Assembly: GCA_000263275.1 (NCBI GenBank)
Contig: CAGP01000104.1
Span: 1-54,407, forward strand
Direction: 5' to 3'
Source: Helicobacter bizzozeronii CCUG 35545
GTDB lineage: Bacteria; Campylobacterota; Campylobacteria; Campylobacterales; Helicobacteraceae
Length of the DNA: 54,407 nucleotides
Each line of letters starts with the position of its first letter. The stretch's first letter is position 1. Positions 30,173 through 40,068 of the stretch are shown piece after piece. A program made the position numbers and the translations under genes. The notes under the pieces are model-generated. The model worked only from the letters and a program-made list of their open reading frames with translations, was not told the origin of the DNA and did no database searches.

Positions 30173-30605
30173 GAGTTTGAGCCATTTGGGGGGCAAAACC
30201 AGCTACCCGACCACCTATAACCCCCACTTGCTAGAAGCCTTTGAGAACCCCCACCCGGGGCAGGACATTTTTACCGCCCTAGAGAGTGCGGAATTTACCA
30301 GTCTGTGCCCCATCACCGCCCAGCCCGATTTTGCGCGCGTGCGTATTGCCTACATCGCGCATTTAAAAATGGTAGAGAGCAAATCGCTCAAACTCTATCT
30401 CTTTAGTTTCCGCAATGAGGGGGTTTTTGGGGAGGATTGCGTGGGAAAAATCTTAAACGATTTGGTTACCCTTTTAGAACCCAAATACCTAGAAGTGCAA
30501 GCCCATTTTAGCGCACGCGGAGGGATCACCATCACCCCCTTTGCCAACTACGCCACCCCTGACTACATGGGCTTCAAGCAACAAAGATTGTTGCAGTGTT
30601 TGTGA
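30165..30605 (+). CDS. queF: NADPH-dependent 7-cyano-7-deazaguanine reductase
   Basis: Reduces preQ0 to preQ1 in queuosine tRNA modification. 146 residues, the short unimodular type. ECKEFTSLCPIT-type motif is present as AEFTSLCPITAQPDFA, with the nucleophilic Cys and the Asp. VESKSLKLYLFSFRNEG is the QueF NADPH-binding signature; ARGGITITPF follows. ATG 30165 is chosen because it gives an N-terminus matching family members; it overlaps the end of ileS by 8 bases. Corresponds to HP1413. Convergent with the outer-membrane gene 4 bases downstream. Intact. Confidence 0.93.
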   Translation: MLESLSHLGGKTSYPTTYNPHLLEAFENPHPGQDIFTALESAEFTSLCPITAQPDFARVRIAYIAHLKMVESKSLKLYLFSFRNEGVFGEDCVGKILNDLVTLLEPKYLEVQAHFSARGGITITPFANYATPDYMGFKQQRLLQCL

Positions 30606-30609
30606 GTTG

Positions 30610-32399
30610 CTAAAAGATTAACTTTTCATAAGTAATAAAAAATCCAATATCTTTAGCACTCCTGTTGAGTTGGAAAGATCCCAAGTCTGTTTGCCAATTG
30701 ACCTTGTAGGGGACTAAGGGAATATCAACACCCACTTTGATAATATTGCTTGAAAACTGGAATCTAAGCCCTAGATCGAGTCCTAGATTATAAGAAGCAC
30801 GCCAAAGAGCTCGGTTGTTGGTGTTGAGAACAAAGTTAGTGTTCCCGCCTTGCACCCCAGCAAACACACCATAATAAACAGGAGATTTATAATCTGTGGG
30901 TGTATTGAAGTCATAGATCAAATTTGCCCCCCAAAATTAATTTTAATGTCTTGCAAATGCTTAAAGAAAGACAAGCTATTAAAAATGGGGCTATGGATAT
31001 AGCCATAACCCACAGATACATGGAAAGAGAAGCCAAAATGTCCGCTAAAAAAATATTGGTAACCGGCTAACAAATCTACATTATAGCTTATGTTGGAGAA
31101 AAGGCTAGAAGATTGGTTGATGCCCTTGGCTAGGGGGGCTAAACTGGGTTTGATCTGTATAGTATGTGGGAGTGCAATGTTGGGGATCGCATTTAGTTGG
31201 TGGTAAGTGGCTTGGATTTGGGGCGCAAAGTTTTGGTAGGGGAAGTTAAACTGATTAGATAGGCTGAATTGCGGTCCATTCCCTAAGGCTTGCGTGGCAG
31301 GAGGAACGGCATCGTTTAAATTAGGAGCGTTTATTGTAAGATCTTGAAATACACCTTGATAGTTATTGAGCAAGCCCTGCATGTAATTGGAAAACTGAGT
31401 GGGATTAGAGTATTTTAATGCTTCAATAATATCTGCTTGATGGTTAAACCAAGCAGCTAGGGAAATAAGATTGCTAAGATTTAAATTTGTTTGTGTCTGT
31501 AGGTTAGGATACATGCCAAGTTGTTGGAGGAGATTTGTAAAATAATTGGTAGCACTATTTACCGAGTATCCTGCCAAATTTTCAAGTGTTTGCACACTCA
31601 CAGCTTGATTATACCCACTGGAATAGGCGTTGTTATAGTTTTGTTGTGGGTTATTTTGAGAAAACTTAGGATTTAGGGGTGCTAAAATTTGTAAATCATG
31701 GACAAGAGCCGCTGTGTCGTTCAAGAAAGTTGTGAGTTGATTAGAACTACATCCTGCATTGAATCCACAAGTCATTGAAGGGGCATTATTGATGATATTA
31801 GTCACCGAATCCCTAGCTGTGTTATACGCTTGCACCTTACCCTGATACTCTTGTTCGGCTTTTTGGTATGCGGCATGCTTGGTGTCGTAGTTTTGTTTTT
31901 GGGAGTTGAGTTCTTGGTTGTAGTTATTCACCTCTTGTGTGATTTGGGTTTGCAAAGTTTGGAGTTCATTAACGATCGCACGATACTGGGACATAATCGC
32001 TTGGTTTTGTCCGTTGTTGGTTGAATTGTCAATAGCCGCTTGGAGATGTTGGAGAATATTGGCAATATTAGCTTGCAAAGCCCGCATGCCATTTAGACTA
32101 GAAAGACTAATAGAAGATAAATCATTGAGGGCTTGGTTGCCATCTTTGGCACGGACAAGCGATCCATTAAGATTTTTGAGCAGTTGCAAAGCATTTTGGA
32201 TATCCTGTTTGGCATCTTGGCTTAACTCTGTTGCGCTGACAGAACGGGTCGCACCGGCACTTGTGGGTGTGTTTTGCTTGTAAGAGGGGCTTTCACTGCT
32301 AACCCCAAATCTCCCCCCTACAAAAAAACCATCCCGCACATCCCCATGGGCGATACTTAGAATCGCGAAAACGCAGATACATCTTTTTAGATGCTCCAT
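30610..32399 (-). CDS. Hop-family outer-membrane protein, large (frameshifted near its C-terminus)
   Basis: About 596 residues. Signal peptide (MEHLKRCICVFAILSIAHG) then DGFFVGGRFGVSSE, the usual Hop N-terminal strand. A long alpha-helical passenger (~60-400) is rich in Gln/Asn with coiled-coil segments (e.g. QEYQGKVQAYN) and one Cys pair (CGFNAGC), resembling BabA/SabA/HopQ-type adhesin ectodomains. The C-terminal half-barrel includes VDLLAGYQYFFSGHFGFSFHVS and, after a break in the C6 run 30927-30932 (one base missing or two extra), NLIYDFNTPTDYKSPVYYGV and a terminal aromatic Phe. ATG 32399 follows AAGGAG. Adhesion role is inferred from architecture only; the specific receptor is unknown. 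Confidence 0.85.
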
Positions 32400-32463
32400 G
32401 TTGTCTCCTTGCCCTCTCATTTATAATCTAATCCTAATTAACTAATAGTAAGCCAATTAGCTA

Positions 32464-32469
32464 TAGAAT
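32464..32469 (+). promoter_or_regulatory. -10 element of ccp
   Basis: TAGAAT, within TATAGAAT, lies 32 bases upstream of the ccp ATG in an A/T-rich 102-bp divergent intergenic region. The opposite strand has TATAAA toward the Hop gene. Confidence 0.4.
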
Positions 32470-32501
32470 AAGCTTTTATTTTTTATTAATGGAGTGTCTA
32501 G

Positions 32502-33617
32502 ATGTTCCAAAAAAGTCGTATTTTGTCTGGTGTGTTGGTGGGGGCGTTGGCTGTGGCAGGTTTGGGTGCTAAAAACAACACCCAAGCGGATTTTGCCTTG
32601 ATCAAACGGGCATTAGGGGCTAATTTAGTGCCCATGCCCCAAGGTAAGGATTTGCAAAAATATTTGATCAAAAAGGTTACTGATTTGGGGCTCTCTTATA
32701 AAGGTCCCGTGATGACCAAGGCGCAAATTGAATTGGGTAAGAAACTTTATTTAGACCCTAGAATCTCCACTTCCTATTTGATCTCTTGTAACACCTGCCA
32801 TAATTTGGGGTTAGCGGGTGTGGATTTAGTTTCTAGGGCAGTGGGTGAGGGCTGGAAACCCAACCCGCATTTTCTCAATTCGCCCACCGTGTATAACTCT
32901 GTCTTTAATTCGGTGCAGTTTTGGGATGGGCGCGCGGCACACTTGGGCGATCAGGCAAAAGGACCTATTAGCAATCCTGTTGAAATGAATGCCGATCCTA
33001 AAGTGGTGGAGGCTAAGATCAATTCCATGCCCGGGTATGTCAAGGCCTTTAAACGGGCTTATGGCAACCATGTCAAGATCGATTTTAACCTCATCACCGA
33101 TACTATTGCCATGTTTGAAGCCACTTTAAACACGCCTAGCCGTTATGACGACTTCTTAAGAGGCAATGTCAAAGCCCTAAGCCCACAAGAAAAAGAGGGC
33201 TTGAAACTCTTTTTAGATAAGGGCTGTATTGCCTGCCATAATGGAATCAATCTAGGGGGGACAATGCAACCCTTCCAAGTGGCAGCACCTTACAAGTTTG
33301 CCAATGTGGGCGATTTTAAGGGGAATAAAGATGGCATGGTCAAAGTGCCCACTTTACGCAATATCCTAGAAACCATGCCCTATTTCCACAACGGGCAGTA
33401 TTGGGATGTCAAGGATGCGATTAAAGAGATGGGGGCAATCCAGTTAGGCATCACGATCAATGATGAAGAGGCTAAAAAGATTGAAACTTTCTTTGGTGCG
33501 CTCACGGGCAAAAAACCCACCATCGTTTATCCCGATCTACCCACCATCACAGCGACCACGCCTAGACCCGAGGGGATCATGGAAAGCGATACCCAGCCTA
33601 AAGCTCCTTCGCATTAG
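32502..33617 (+). CDS. ccp: Di-heme cytochrome c peroxidase
   Basis: Periplasmic enzyme reducing H2O2 to water with electrons from cytochrome c. A signal peptide ([16 protein letters not shown]) precedes 371 residues in total. Two CXXCH heme sites are visible: CNTCHNLG (high-potential/peroxidatic half) and CIACHNG (second domain). WDGRA and the NPVEM motif (Met ligand region) are present, and [16 protein letters not shown] is the usual C-terminal block. ATG 32502; GGAG lies upstream. Intact. Divergent from the Hop gene. Corresponds to HP1461. Confidence 0.94.
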   Translation: MFQKSRILSGVLVGALAVAGLGAKNNTQADFALIKRALGANLVPMPQGKDLQKYLIKKVTDLGLSYKGPVMTKAQIELGKKLYLDPRISTSYLISCNTCHNLGLAGVDLVSRAVGEGWKPNPHFLNSPTVYNSVFNSVQFWDGRAAHLGDQAKGPISNPVEMNADPKVVEAKINSMPGYVKAFKRAYGNHVKIDFNLITDTIAMFEATLNTPSRYDDFLRGNVKALSPQEKEGLKLFLDKGCIACHNGINLGGTMQPFQVAAPYKFANVGDFKGNKDGMVKVPTLRNILETMPYFHNGQYWDVKDAIKEMGAIQLGITINDEEAKKIETFFGALTGKKPTIVYPDLPTITATTPRPEGIMESDTQPKAPSH

Positions 33618-33626
33618 TTTTTGGGT

Positions 33627-33632
33627 ATAATG
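33627..33632 (+). promoter_or_regulatory. -10 element of rpmB
   Basis: Perfect TATAAT ten bases after the ccp stop codon and 29 bases upstream of the rpmB ATG, so rpmB has its own promoter in the short gap. Confidence 0.5.
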
Positions 33633-33661
33633 CCCGTTTTATTTTAAAACAAGGAGAGTTT

Positions 33662-33850
33662 ATGGCAAGAAGATGTTTGGTGAGCAATAAAGGTCCGATG
33701 GTGGGTAACCGCGTAAGCCATGCCAACAACAAAAGTAAAAGGCGTTTGTTACCTAATTTACACACCATCCACATCCGCCTAGAGGATGGCACACGCAAAA
33801 AACTCAAGGTGGCAGCTTCCACACTAAGGACGATGCGTAAGAGCAAGTAG
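33662..33850 (+). CDS. rpmB: 50S ribosomal protein L28
   Basis: 62-residue ribosomal protein. [20 protein letters not shown] is the L28 N-terminus and [15 protein letters not shown] the conserved core. It lacks the zinc-ribbon CXXC pair; only one Cys is present. AAGGAG 6 bases upstream of ATG 33662. Followed by kchA as in H. pylori (HP0491-HP0490). Intact. Confidence 0.95.
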   Translation: MARRCLVSNKGPMVGNRVSHANNKSKRRLLPNLHTIHIRLEDGTRKKLKVAASTLRTMRKSK

Positions 33851-33867
33851 GGTTTTATGCCCGCGTG

Positions 33868-35007
33868 ATGTTTAAAAAGATCAAGGCATTTTTATTTTCG
33901 GTTAAAAAGAAAAAGGTTAAAGCCGACTACAATCTCAACGCTGAGATTTACGCCCAATTTGAAGTTTTTAGACTGCCTTTAGTGCTGATTCAATGTTTTA
34001 TCTTGGCAGGCACTTTGGGCTATTTGGCATTGCAAGATTACAGCCTTATGCAGGCTTTTTTCCAAACCACCTACACTTTCACCGCAACGGGTTTTGGCGC
34101 ACTCAACGAGCATGAGTTTAATACCATTAGTATTTTTTTCACCTCCATTATCATGTTTTGCGGGACGGGGGTGGTAACCTTTAGCGTGGCTATCTTGATC
34201 AATGTCATCAATAAGGGCGTGTTAGCAGGATTAATTCGGGAGAAGAGAATGATTTACAAGATAGCTAGACTCAAAAATCACTATGTGATCTGTTACCATA
34301 ATGAATACACCATCGAGCTTAGCAAGCAATTTAGAAGCGCGCAGATTCCCTTTGTGGTGGTGGATAATGCACCCAACTTTGAAGAAGAAGCCATCAAGCA
34401 CAAATACCCCTACTACATCACGGGCGATCCCCACACCAACCTAGCCATGCTCAAAACCCATTTGAGCAGCGCTAAAGGCGTGGTGACCTTTTCAGAGATT
34501 TTGCCCGTGAATGTCGCCTTGATTGTGAGCGTGCGCCTCTTTGAAAAGGAACTCAAACGCAAGCCCTACTATGTGATTGCTAGCGCGCATAGCGATGAGG
34601 GCTTAGAAAAGCTTAAAAAGCTGGGGGCAGATAGCGTGGTTTCGCCCACAAAGCTAATGGCACAACGGGTGAGCGCGATGGCGATTCGCCCCGATATGGA
34701 AAATATCTTGGAAAAATTCATCTATAAAAAAGACACGCTATTAGATTTAGAAGAAGTGATCGTACCCAAAGAGAGTTGGTTAGTGCAACGCAAGCTCAAG
34801 GAAGCCCATTTTAGAGAGATCACCAAAGTTTTTATCATCGGGATCATCCAAAAGGACGGGCGTTATATCCCCATGCCCGATGGGGAAGCCATCATTGCTA
34901 GCGAGTCTAAGTTATTGATGATTGGCACTTCTGAGGGCGTGGAAAAATCCAAGACTTTTATCTTGCAACACCAACGGCCTATGGAGATGGATTTTATCAC
35001 GCTGTAG
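33868..35007 (+). CDS. kch: Potassium channel with RCK domains, KchA-like
   Basis: 379-residue channel. Two membrane helices (LVLIQCFILAGTLGYLAL and IFFTSIIMFCGTGVVTFSVAILI) flank a pore loop with the filter TATGFGAL in place of canonical TVGYG. The cytosolic part has a TrkA-N/RCK Rossmann domain (HYVICYHNEYTIELSKQF) and an RCK C-like tail. I recall H. pylori KchA (HP0490) with the same type of filter, required for K+ uptake in the stomach. GTG 33865 is an alternative start; ATG 33868 is chosen although no good RBS precedes either. Intact. Confidence 0.9.
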   Translation: MFKKIKAFLFSVKKKKVKADYNLNAEIYAQFEVFRLPLVLIQCFILAGTLGYLALQDYSLMQAFFQTTYTFTATGFGALNEHEFNTISIFFTSIIMFCGTGVVTFSVAILINVINKGVLAGLIREKRMIYKIARLKNHYVICYHNEYTIELSKQFRSAQIPFVVVDNAPNFEEEAIKHKYPYYITGDPHTNLAMLKTHLSSAKGVVTFSEILPVNVALIVSVRLFEKELKRKPYYVIASAHSDEGLEKLKKLGADSVVSPTKLMAQRVSAMAIRPDMENILEKFIYKKDTLLDLEEVIVPKESWLVQRKLKEAHFREITKVFIIGIIQKDGRYIPMPDGEAIIASESKLLMIGTSEGVEKSKTFILQHQRPMEMDFITL

Positions 35008-35032
35008 GGTTTAAAGAGCCTTAAATAAAATT

Positions 35033-35041
35033 TGCTACCAT
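35033..35041 (+). promoter_or_regulatory. Extended -10 of ccoG
   Basis: TGCTACCAT approximates TGnTAnAAT in the 61-bp gap between kch and ccoG. The resulting leader would include the AAGGG before the ccoG ATG. Confidence 0.35.
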
Positions 35042-35068
35042 GCCAGCATCCAACATACAAGGGTGTTT

Positions 35069-36475
35069 ATGGACACGCATGGTTTTCAGAAAATCAAAGA
35101 CAAGAGCTATTATTTTTACCAATCTTTCCGCTTTAAACGCTACATCGTCTATATTTTAATCACCATTTTAGCCATTGGCTTGCCTTTCGTGCATATGGGC
35201 GAGGGGCAGGTGTTCCTCATCTCTTTTGAGCACAAGCAAATCCACTTGTTAGGCAATATTTACAGTGCGCAAGAGATGTATTTATTGCCCCTCTTGGTGA
35301 TTTTCCTATTTGTCTTTATCTTTTTTATGACCTCTATGCTGGGGCGGGTGTGGTGTGGGTGGGGGTGCCCACAAACCATCTTTAGGACAATCCATCGCGA
35401 TCTCATTGAAACCAAGATTTTAGGTTTGCGCGCCCAGATTGGCAATAAACAACGCCCCGTGCGCCCAGACTTGGCAAATTGGTTTAAAAAGATTGTGGGT
35501 TGTCTTTTGTTTTTACCCGTCCCGATTGCATCGATGGCGGTGTTGTTGTTCTATTTTGTCCCCCCCTATGAGTTTTTAGAGGGGATCAATGCGCCCAAAG
35601 AGCACATGCTGTTACTGGGCATTTGGGCGGCTTTGAGCGCGGTGGTGTTCTTTGATATTGTGGTGGTGCAAGAGCGCTTTTGTATTTATCTATGCCCTTA
35701 TGCGCGGGTGCAAAGCGTGTTGTTTGATGATGACACCCTAAACCCTGTTTATGACACCCAGCGTGGGGGGCTCATCTATGACAAAAGGGATATGAAAATC
35801 CCCACCCTCCCCCAAAAACGCGATCCAGCCAATGAATGTGTGAGCTGCAATCATTGTGTCTTGGTCTGCCCCACCCACATTGACATCAGAAAGGGCATGC
35901 AATTAGAATGCATCAATTGCTTGGAATGCGTGGATGCTTGCACCATGACAATGGGGAAATTAAACAAGCCCAGCCTGATTAATTGGTCTTCAAGCAATGC
36001 CACAAGCACCAAGCAAAAAGTCAGATTGTGGCGCACCAAAACCATCGCCTACATCGGGGTTTTGGTGTTGGTGGTTGGGGCTTTGATTGTGGGTTCTTTA
36101 GAGAAAGCCTCGATGATTTTAGACATCACGCATGGCGGGCGTTTGTATAGTGTCCAAAATGGGTTTGTCAAAAACACCTATATTTTTCTCTTCCAAAACA
36201 CCAGTAGCAAAACCCACACCTACACTTTTAGTGTCGATGACCCCCATATTAGCATTGTGCGCCCTAAAAACCCCCTCTCCATTGGCGCACGGGGTAAGAT
36301 GAAGGTTGTGGTGGTCTTGCGCATGCCCATGCAAGCAGCCAAAGAGGCTTATGACAAGCACGATGTTACCCACGCCAAACGCGGGATTTTACCCATCGCG
36401 ATCAAAGCCTACAGCACAGATGATCCTAGCATCACTTCTACGCAAGCAAGCGTTTTTATCGTTCCAGATTTTTAA
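35069..36475 (+). CDS. ccoG: Cytochrome c oxidase accessory protein CcoG
   Basis: Membrane iron-sulfur protein of 468 residues (FixG/RdxA family) implicated in copper reduction for assembly of cbb3-type oxidase. Helices include YIVYILITILAIGLPFVHM and YLLPLLVIFLFVFIFFMTS; the N-terminal loop has WCGWGCPQTIFRT; two 4Fe-4S motifs are CVSCNHCVLVCP and CINCLECVDAC; a last helix (IGVLVLVVGALIVGSL) is followed by an Ig-like periplasmic C-terminal domain. ATG 35069 is preferred to GTG 35063 for spacing to AAGGG. Intact. Confidence 0.93.
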   Translation: MDTHGFQKIKDKSYYFYQSFRFKRYIVYILITILAIGLPFVHMGEGQVFLISFEHKQIHLLGNIYSAQEMYLLPLLVIFLFVFIFFMTSMLGRVWCGWGCPQTIFRTIHRDLIETKILGLRAQIGNKQRPVRPDLANWFKKIVGCLLFLPVPIASMAVLLFYFVPPYEFLEGINAPKEHMLLLGIWAALSAVVFFDIVVVQERFCIYLCPYARVQSVLFDDDTLNPVYDTQRGGLIYDKRDMKIPTLPQKRDPANECVSCNHCVLVCPTHIDIRKGMQLECINCLECVDACTMTMGKLNKPSLINWSSSNATSTKQKVRLWRTKTIAYIGVLVLVVGALIVGSLEKASMILDITHGGRLYSVQNGFVKNTYIFLFQNTSSKTHTYTFSVDDPHISIVRPKNPLSIGARGKMKVVVVLRMPMQAAKEAYDKHDVTHAKRGILPIAIKAYSTDDPSITSTQASVFIVPDF

Positions 36476-36491
36476 GGTCTTAAGGTGGGGG

Positions 36492-36509
36492 GGCTAGCAA
36501 GGGCTAGCC
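36492..36509. terminator. Hairpin between convergent ccoG and a small Hop gene
   Basis: GGCTAGC and GCTAGCC arms with a 4-nt loop lie in the 43-bp gap between convergent genes. No T-run on either strand, so a bidirectional terminator is only a possibility. Confidence 0.35.
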
Positions 36510-36518
36510 AAGAGTGGG

Positions 36519-37271
36519 TTAGAAGTTGTAGCGGTATCCGGCATAGAGGCTGTATTGGCGGCGGTAAGTGAAAGCCAAATTGCCCCCCGGTCTGCTATAG
36601 AAATAGTAGTCGTTAATGGTGGGGATTTTGATCCCAAAGTCAAACTCTTGGTGTTTGCCAATGGCGGTGCGCAAACCGGCGTTAAACAAAAATTGGAAAA
36701 TTGCTGGATCGATTTTGCCCCCTAGACCCTTCTCGACCATGAAGTGTTTCGTTGTGTTGCCCCAAGAGTTGCCCGCAATGGCGGCTCCAAAGAAAAAGCC
36801 AAAAGTAACATCTTTTTTATTGATCACATTGTAAAGCGTGTCGATCCCCACACCATAGGTGAACATATCTGAGAGGTTGGCAACAGCTGGACAAGGCGAG
36901 GCACCACCAACAGCAGTATTAACACTATTCATCGTTGTGCCTGATGGGCAAGTCAGCGCATTGGCCCCAAAAACGGCATGCCCATAGTCAAAAAACCCAT
37001 AATAACGCAGACCAAACCATTTTTTCTTGCCCAAGAACTGCTTATAGCCCACACTAACACCCAACCCCTGCATCACGGCTAGATAGTGGTAAGTCCCGGT
37101 GGGGAGGGTGGGGATGTTCAAGGGACCACTCTTGTTGGTGATCGTCTGCCCTGCTTGCCCGACTTGGTAACTCGCACCCACATACCAAGCATTCCTCTCG
37201 GCACTCAGAGTCGTGAGCGAACCGCTCAGTGCTACAGCACTGGATACTAAGGCGTAGAATGTTTTTCTCAT
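36519..37271 (-). CDS. Hop-family outer-membrane protein, small
   Basis: 250-residue porin-like protein. Signal peptide (FYALVSSAVALSGSLTTLSA) then AWYVGASYQVGQAGQ as in Hop N-termini; alternating beta-strands (GVSVGYKQFLGKKKWFGLRYYG, VTFGFFFGAAIAGNSWG, GLRTAIGKHQEFDFGIKIP); and the terminal RRQYSLYAGYRYNF with the last Phe recognised by BAM. It keeps the barrel without a large adhesin insert; only a short insert with two Cys (CPSG...CPA) is seen. ATG 37271 follows AGAGGA. Intact. Confidence 0.9.
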   Translation of the reverse strand: MRKTFYALVSSAVALSGSLTTLSAERNAWYVGASYQVGQAGQTITNKSGPLNIPTLPTGTYHYLAVMQGLGVSVGYKQFLGKKKWFGLRYYGFFDYGHAVFGANALTCPSGTTMNSVNTAVGGASPCPAVANLSDMFTYGVGIDTLYNVINKKDVTFGFFFGAAIAGNSWGNTTKHFMVEKGLGGKIDPAIFQFLFNAGLRTAIGKHQEFDFGIKIPTINDYYFYSRPGGNLAFTYRRQYSLYAGYRYNF

Positions 37272-37363
37272 ATAGTCCTCTTTTCAATGAATGTTAATGA
37301 TTTCCTCTTATTTTAGCATATTTTTTTTAAGATTTGGGTATTTGGCGTTTAAAGAGAAAAATT

Positions 37364-38635
37364 TTATGCCAAAACCCGATCCAAGAGTTCTAAGGGGTGC
37401 AAAAATTGCGTGGGCGCGTCAATTTGCTCTAGGGCGTTATTGAGTTGCACCCGGCATGCCGAACATTCCGCGCTCACAATTTGGGCGTGGGTGCTCACAA
37501 TATCGTAGGCTTTAGGCAGACCAGCTTGGAGGGTCAAAGAATAATGCTCGCTTTGCATGCTCACCCCCCCAAAACCACAACAGCGATCGCTCTCCTGCAT
37601 TTCAATAATCTGGTGGTTAGCCTGTAAAAGCATGCGTGGTTCTGCATAGACCCCTAAAACCTTTTTGGCATGGCAAGGATCGTGATAGGTCAAACTCAAG
37701 GGGCTTTTGGGGCGCTGTTTGAGCAAATCTATTAGGGCGGTGTGTTGGGCTAAAAAGGCAGAGGCGAGTTGCAATTTATCTTGAATGGTGCTAAATTTGT
37801 CTAGCCACTCTTGGCGTTCTTTAAGATCGGGAATATTTTTAAGCACATGGGGGTAATCTTTTTTGAGCATGCTAATGCAAGTGGCTTCAGGGACTAAGAT
37901 CGCTTCCACTTGGGGGGCAATGTTGGCTAGAGAGGTGATATTTTTTTGGGCTAAAAAAAAGCGCGCTCTTGGCATCCCCGCTAAAATAAGCGGGCGCACC
38001 ACAACAAACTTGTTTAGGCAAGATCGCCCCCATTCCTAGTTTATCCAGCAAAGAGAGCAAACTTTTACCCACATTGGGGTAATTGTAATTCCCCAAGCAC
38101 CCAATGAAAATCCCCACTTTTCTAGTAGGCTGATCTGCTGGGTTTTGGGGCATGATCTGTGCTGGGTGGCTGTTTAAAAAACTCTTGGAGGCAAAGGGGA
38201 AAAAGGCGCGTTTTTGCAAGAGATTTAAGCTGGGGTTTTTAGCGCGCCATTTGAAACGCCATTTGAGTTTGTCATTTTCTTGTTTGAAAGCACAGGGGGC
38301 TAGGACATGGCAAAAAAGAAAAAAACAAAATCCATCAGCTTGGGGTGGCGTAATAAGAAAAAATAGAGTTTTTTATGCCAGCTGATGGGGTGTTTGGCGG
38401 TGCTCAAATAGCGCACCTTTTCAATCATCACATCAATGGGCAAATGCAAGGGGCAGACTTGCACGCAAGTGGTGCAGAGAAAACAAGTATCAAAAATGCC
38501 CTTCACATCTAGGCTAAACTCCAAACTCTCTTGCTTGACTTGGGCGATTAGGTCCAAAAACCCACGCGGGGAGGTGGTCTCGTCCTTATGGATGCGATAA
38601 ATCGTGCAACTAGGGACACATTTGCCACATTTCAC
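37364..38635 (-). CDS. glpC: Fe-S oxidoreductase of the GlpC/LldE/GlcF family (frameshifted, 5' end uncertain)
   Basis: Two N-terminal 4Fe-4S motifs (CGKCVPSC and CFLCTTCVQVCP) are followed by two CCG domains (GCLGNYNYP with QVCCGAPAYFSG, then HDPCHAKKVLG with DRCCGFGGVSM). It likely shuttles electrons from a dehydrogenase to the quinone pool; annotated in H. pylori (HP0666) as GlpC. Breaks: the A6 run 38312-38317 (one base missing) and the A8 run 37953-37960 (one extra), net zero. The family normally has several residues before CGKC; the frame stays open upstream (GVTQACVKC), but no ATG, GTG or TTG exists before GTG 38635, so another upstream error or rare start is possible. Neighbour of hemN as in HP0665-HP0666. 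Substrate unproven. Confidence 0.85.
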
Positions 38636-38687
38636 GCAAGCTTGGGTTACCCCCTTGATCTCTTCTAATAGCTCTGTGGGCGCAATG

Positions 38688-40067
38688 CTAAAGGGTTTGG
38701 CTAAAGCGTTTGTCTTTATGTTGATCCCCTAGATAGGCATCAAAGAGCATGGCAATATTGCGCACCAGCATCGCCCCAGTGGCACTGGTTTTTAGCCCCT
38801 CTTGATCCAAAATGACCAAGCCCTCTTGCTCGTAGGGTTTTAAAGCCTGTAAAGCCTGCTTGAAGTGCTCTTTAAAATCAATCCCAAAACTCTTCTCAAT
38901 GGCACTAAAATTGAGCTCTAAATTATTCATCAAGTGCATGATGACCTCTTTTCTGAGTTCATCTTCTTTGCTCAATCTAATCCCACGCTCTACGGGCAGA
39001 TGATCGCTATCTAGGGCTTGTTCGTAGCATCTTAAATCCTTAAAATTTTGGGTGTAATAATCCAACCCTTCGCCAATGCTAGTAACACCTACCCCGATGG
39101 TCTGGGAAAATTTTTGGGTGGTGTAGCCTTGAAAATTGCGTCTGAGCTGTTTGTTTTGCAAGGCAAGGTAGAGTTCATTGTCCTTTTTGGCAAAATGATC
39201 CATGCCAATCATCTCATAGCCCTGTGCCTTTAAAAAACCCAATTAAAAAATTGCAAGAGTTCTAATTTTTGTTTGGGGCTGGGCAGGGTGGCGGGGTCAA
39301 TTTTCATGGTGTGCTTGACCCAAGGCACATGGGCATAATTGAAAATTGCCAAGCGATCGGGGTTGAGCTCTAGGGTTTTTAATAGCGTTTGCTCAAAACT
39401 AGCCAAAGTCTGGAAGGGCAAACCATAGATGAGATCAAAATTAATCGAATTGATGCCAAATTCCCGAGCCAAAGAGACTTTTTCTTGCACCAACTCAAAG
39501 TTTTGTAAGCGGTTAATCGCTTGTTGCACCTGCAAATCAAAATCTTGCACCCCAAAGCTTAGGCGGTTAAACCCGTGTTGGTGCAAAACCTCCATTTGGG
39601 TGCGCTCAAAATGGCGTGGATCGATCTCGCATGCCAATTCGGCATGGGGGGCAAAATGGGGAAAGGTGTGGAAAATGTTTTTGATGATGCGTTCTAACTG
39701 CGTGGCGCTAAAAAAAGTGGGCGTGCCCCCGCCAAAGTGTAATTGCACCACTTCTTTATGCGTGTCTAAATACCGCCCTAAAAGGGCTAATTCTTTCTCA
39801 AGATAGCTAATATAGCGTTCTTTTTTGCGCTGGCTATTGGTGTAGATCACATTGCACGCACAAAAAATAGCACGCGCTCTTGCAAAAGGGCAAATGGAAG
39901 TAGAGTGATAGGGGGATTTTAGGATCGCTTCTTTGGAAGGCTTGGATCAAGTCCTTTTCTTGAAACTGGCTAGAAAACTCCACTGCCGTAGGGTAGCTGG
40001 TGTAGCGGGGTCCGGGTTTGGAGTAAGAGGCGTATTTTTGGAAGTCAAGGGTTTGGGGGGCTGGCAT
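38688..40067 (-). CDS. hemN: Oxygen-independent coproporphyrinogen III oxidase (two compensating frame breaks)
   Basis: Radical-SAM enzyme converting coproporphyrinogen III to protoporphyrinogen IX without O2. N-terminal KPGPRYTSYPTAVEFS precedes the radical-SAM Cys motif CKSACYFC; VQLHFGGGTPTFFSA, FNRLSFGVQDFDLQVQQAINR and GINSINFDLIYGLPFQT follow, and IGMDHFAKKDNELY in the C-terminal part. Breaks: the A6 run 39862-39867 (one extra) and near 39238-39243 (one missing), net zero, giving 459 residues. ATG 40067 lies 2 bases after the preceding stop. Heme genes hemB and hemN both occur in this window. Confidence 0.93.
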
Positions 40068-40068
40068 T

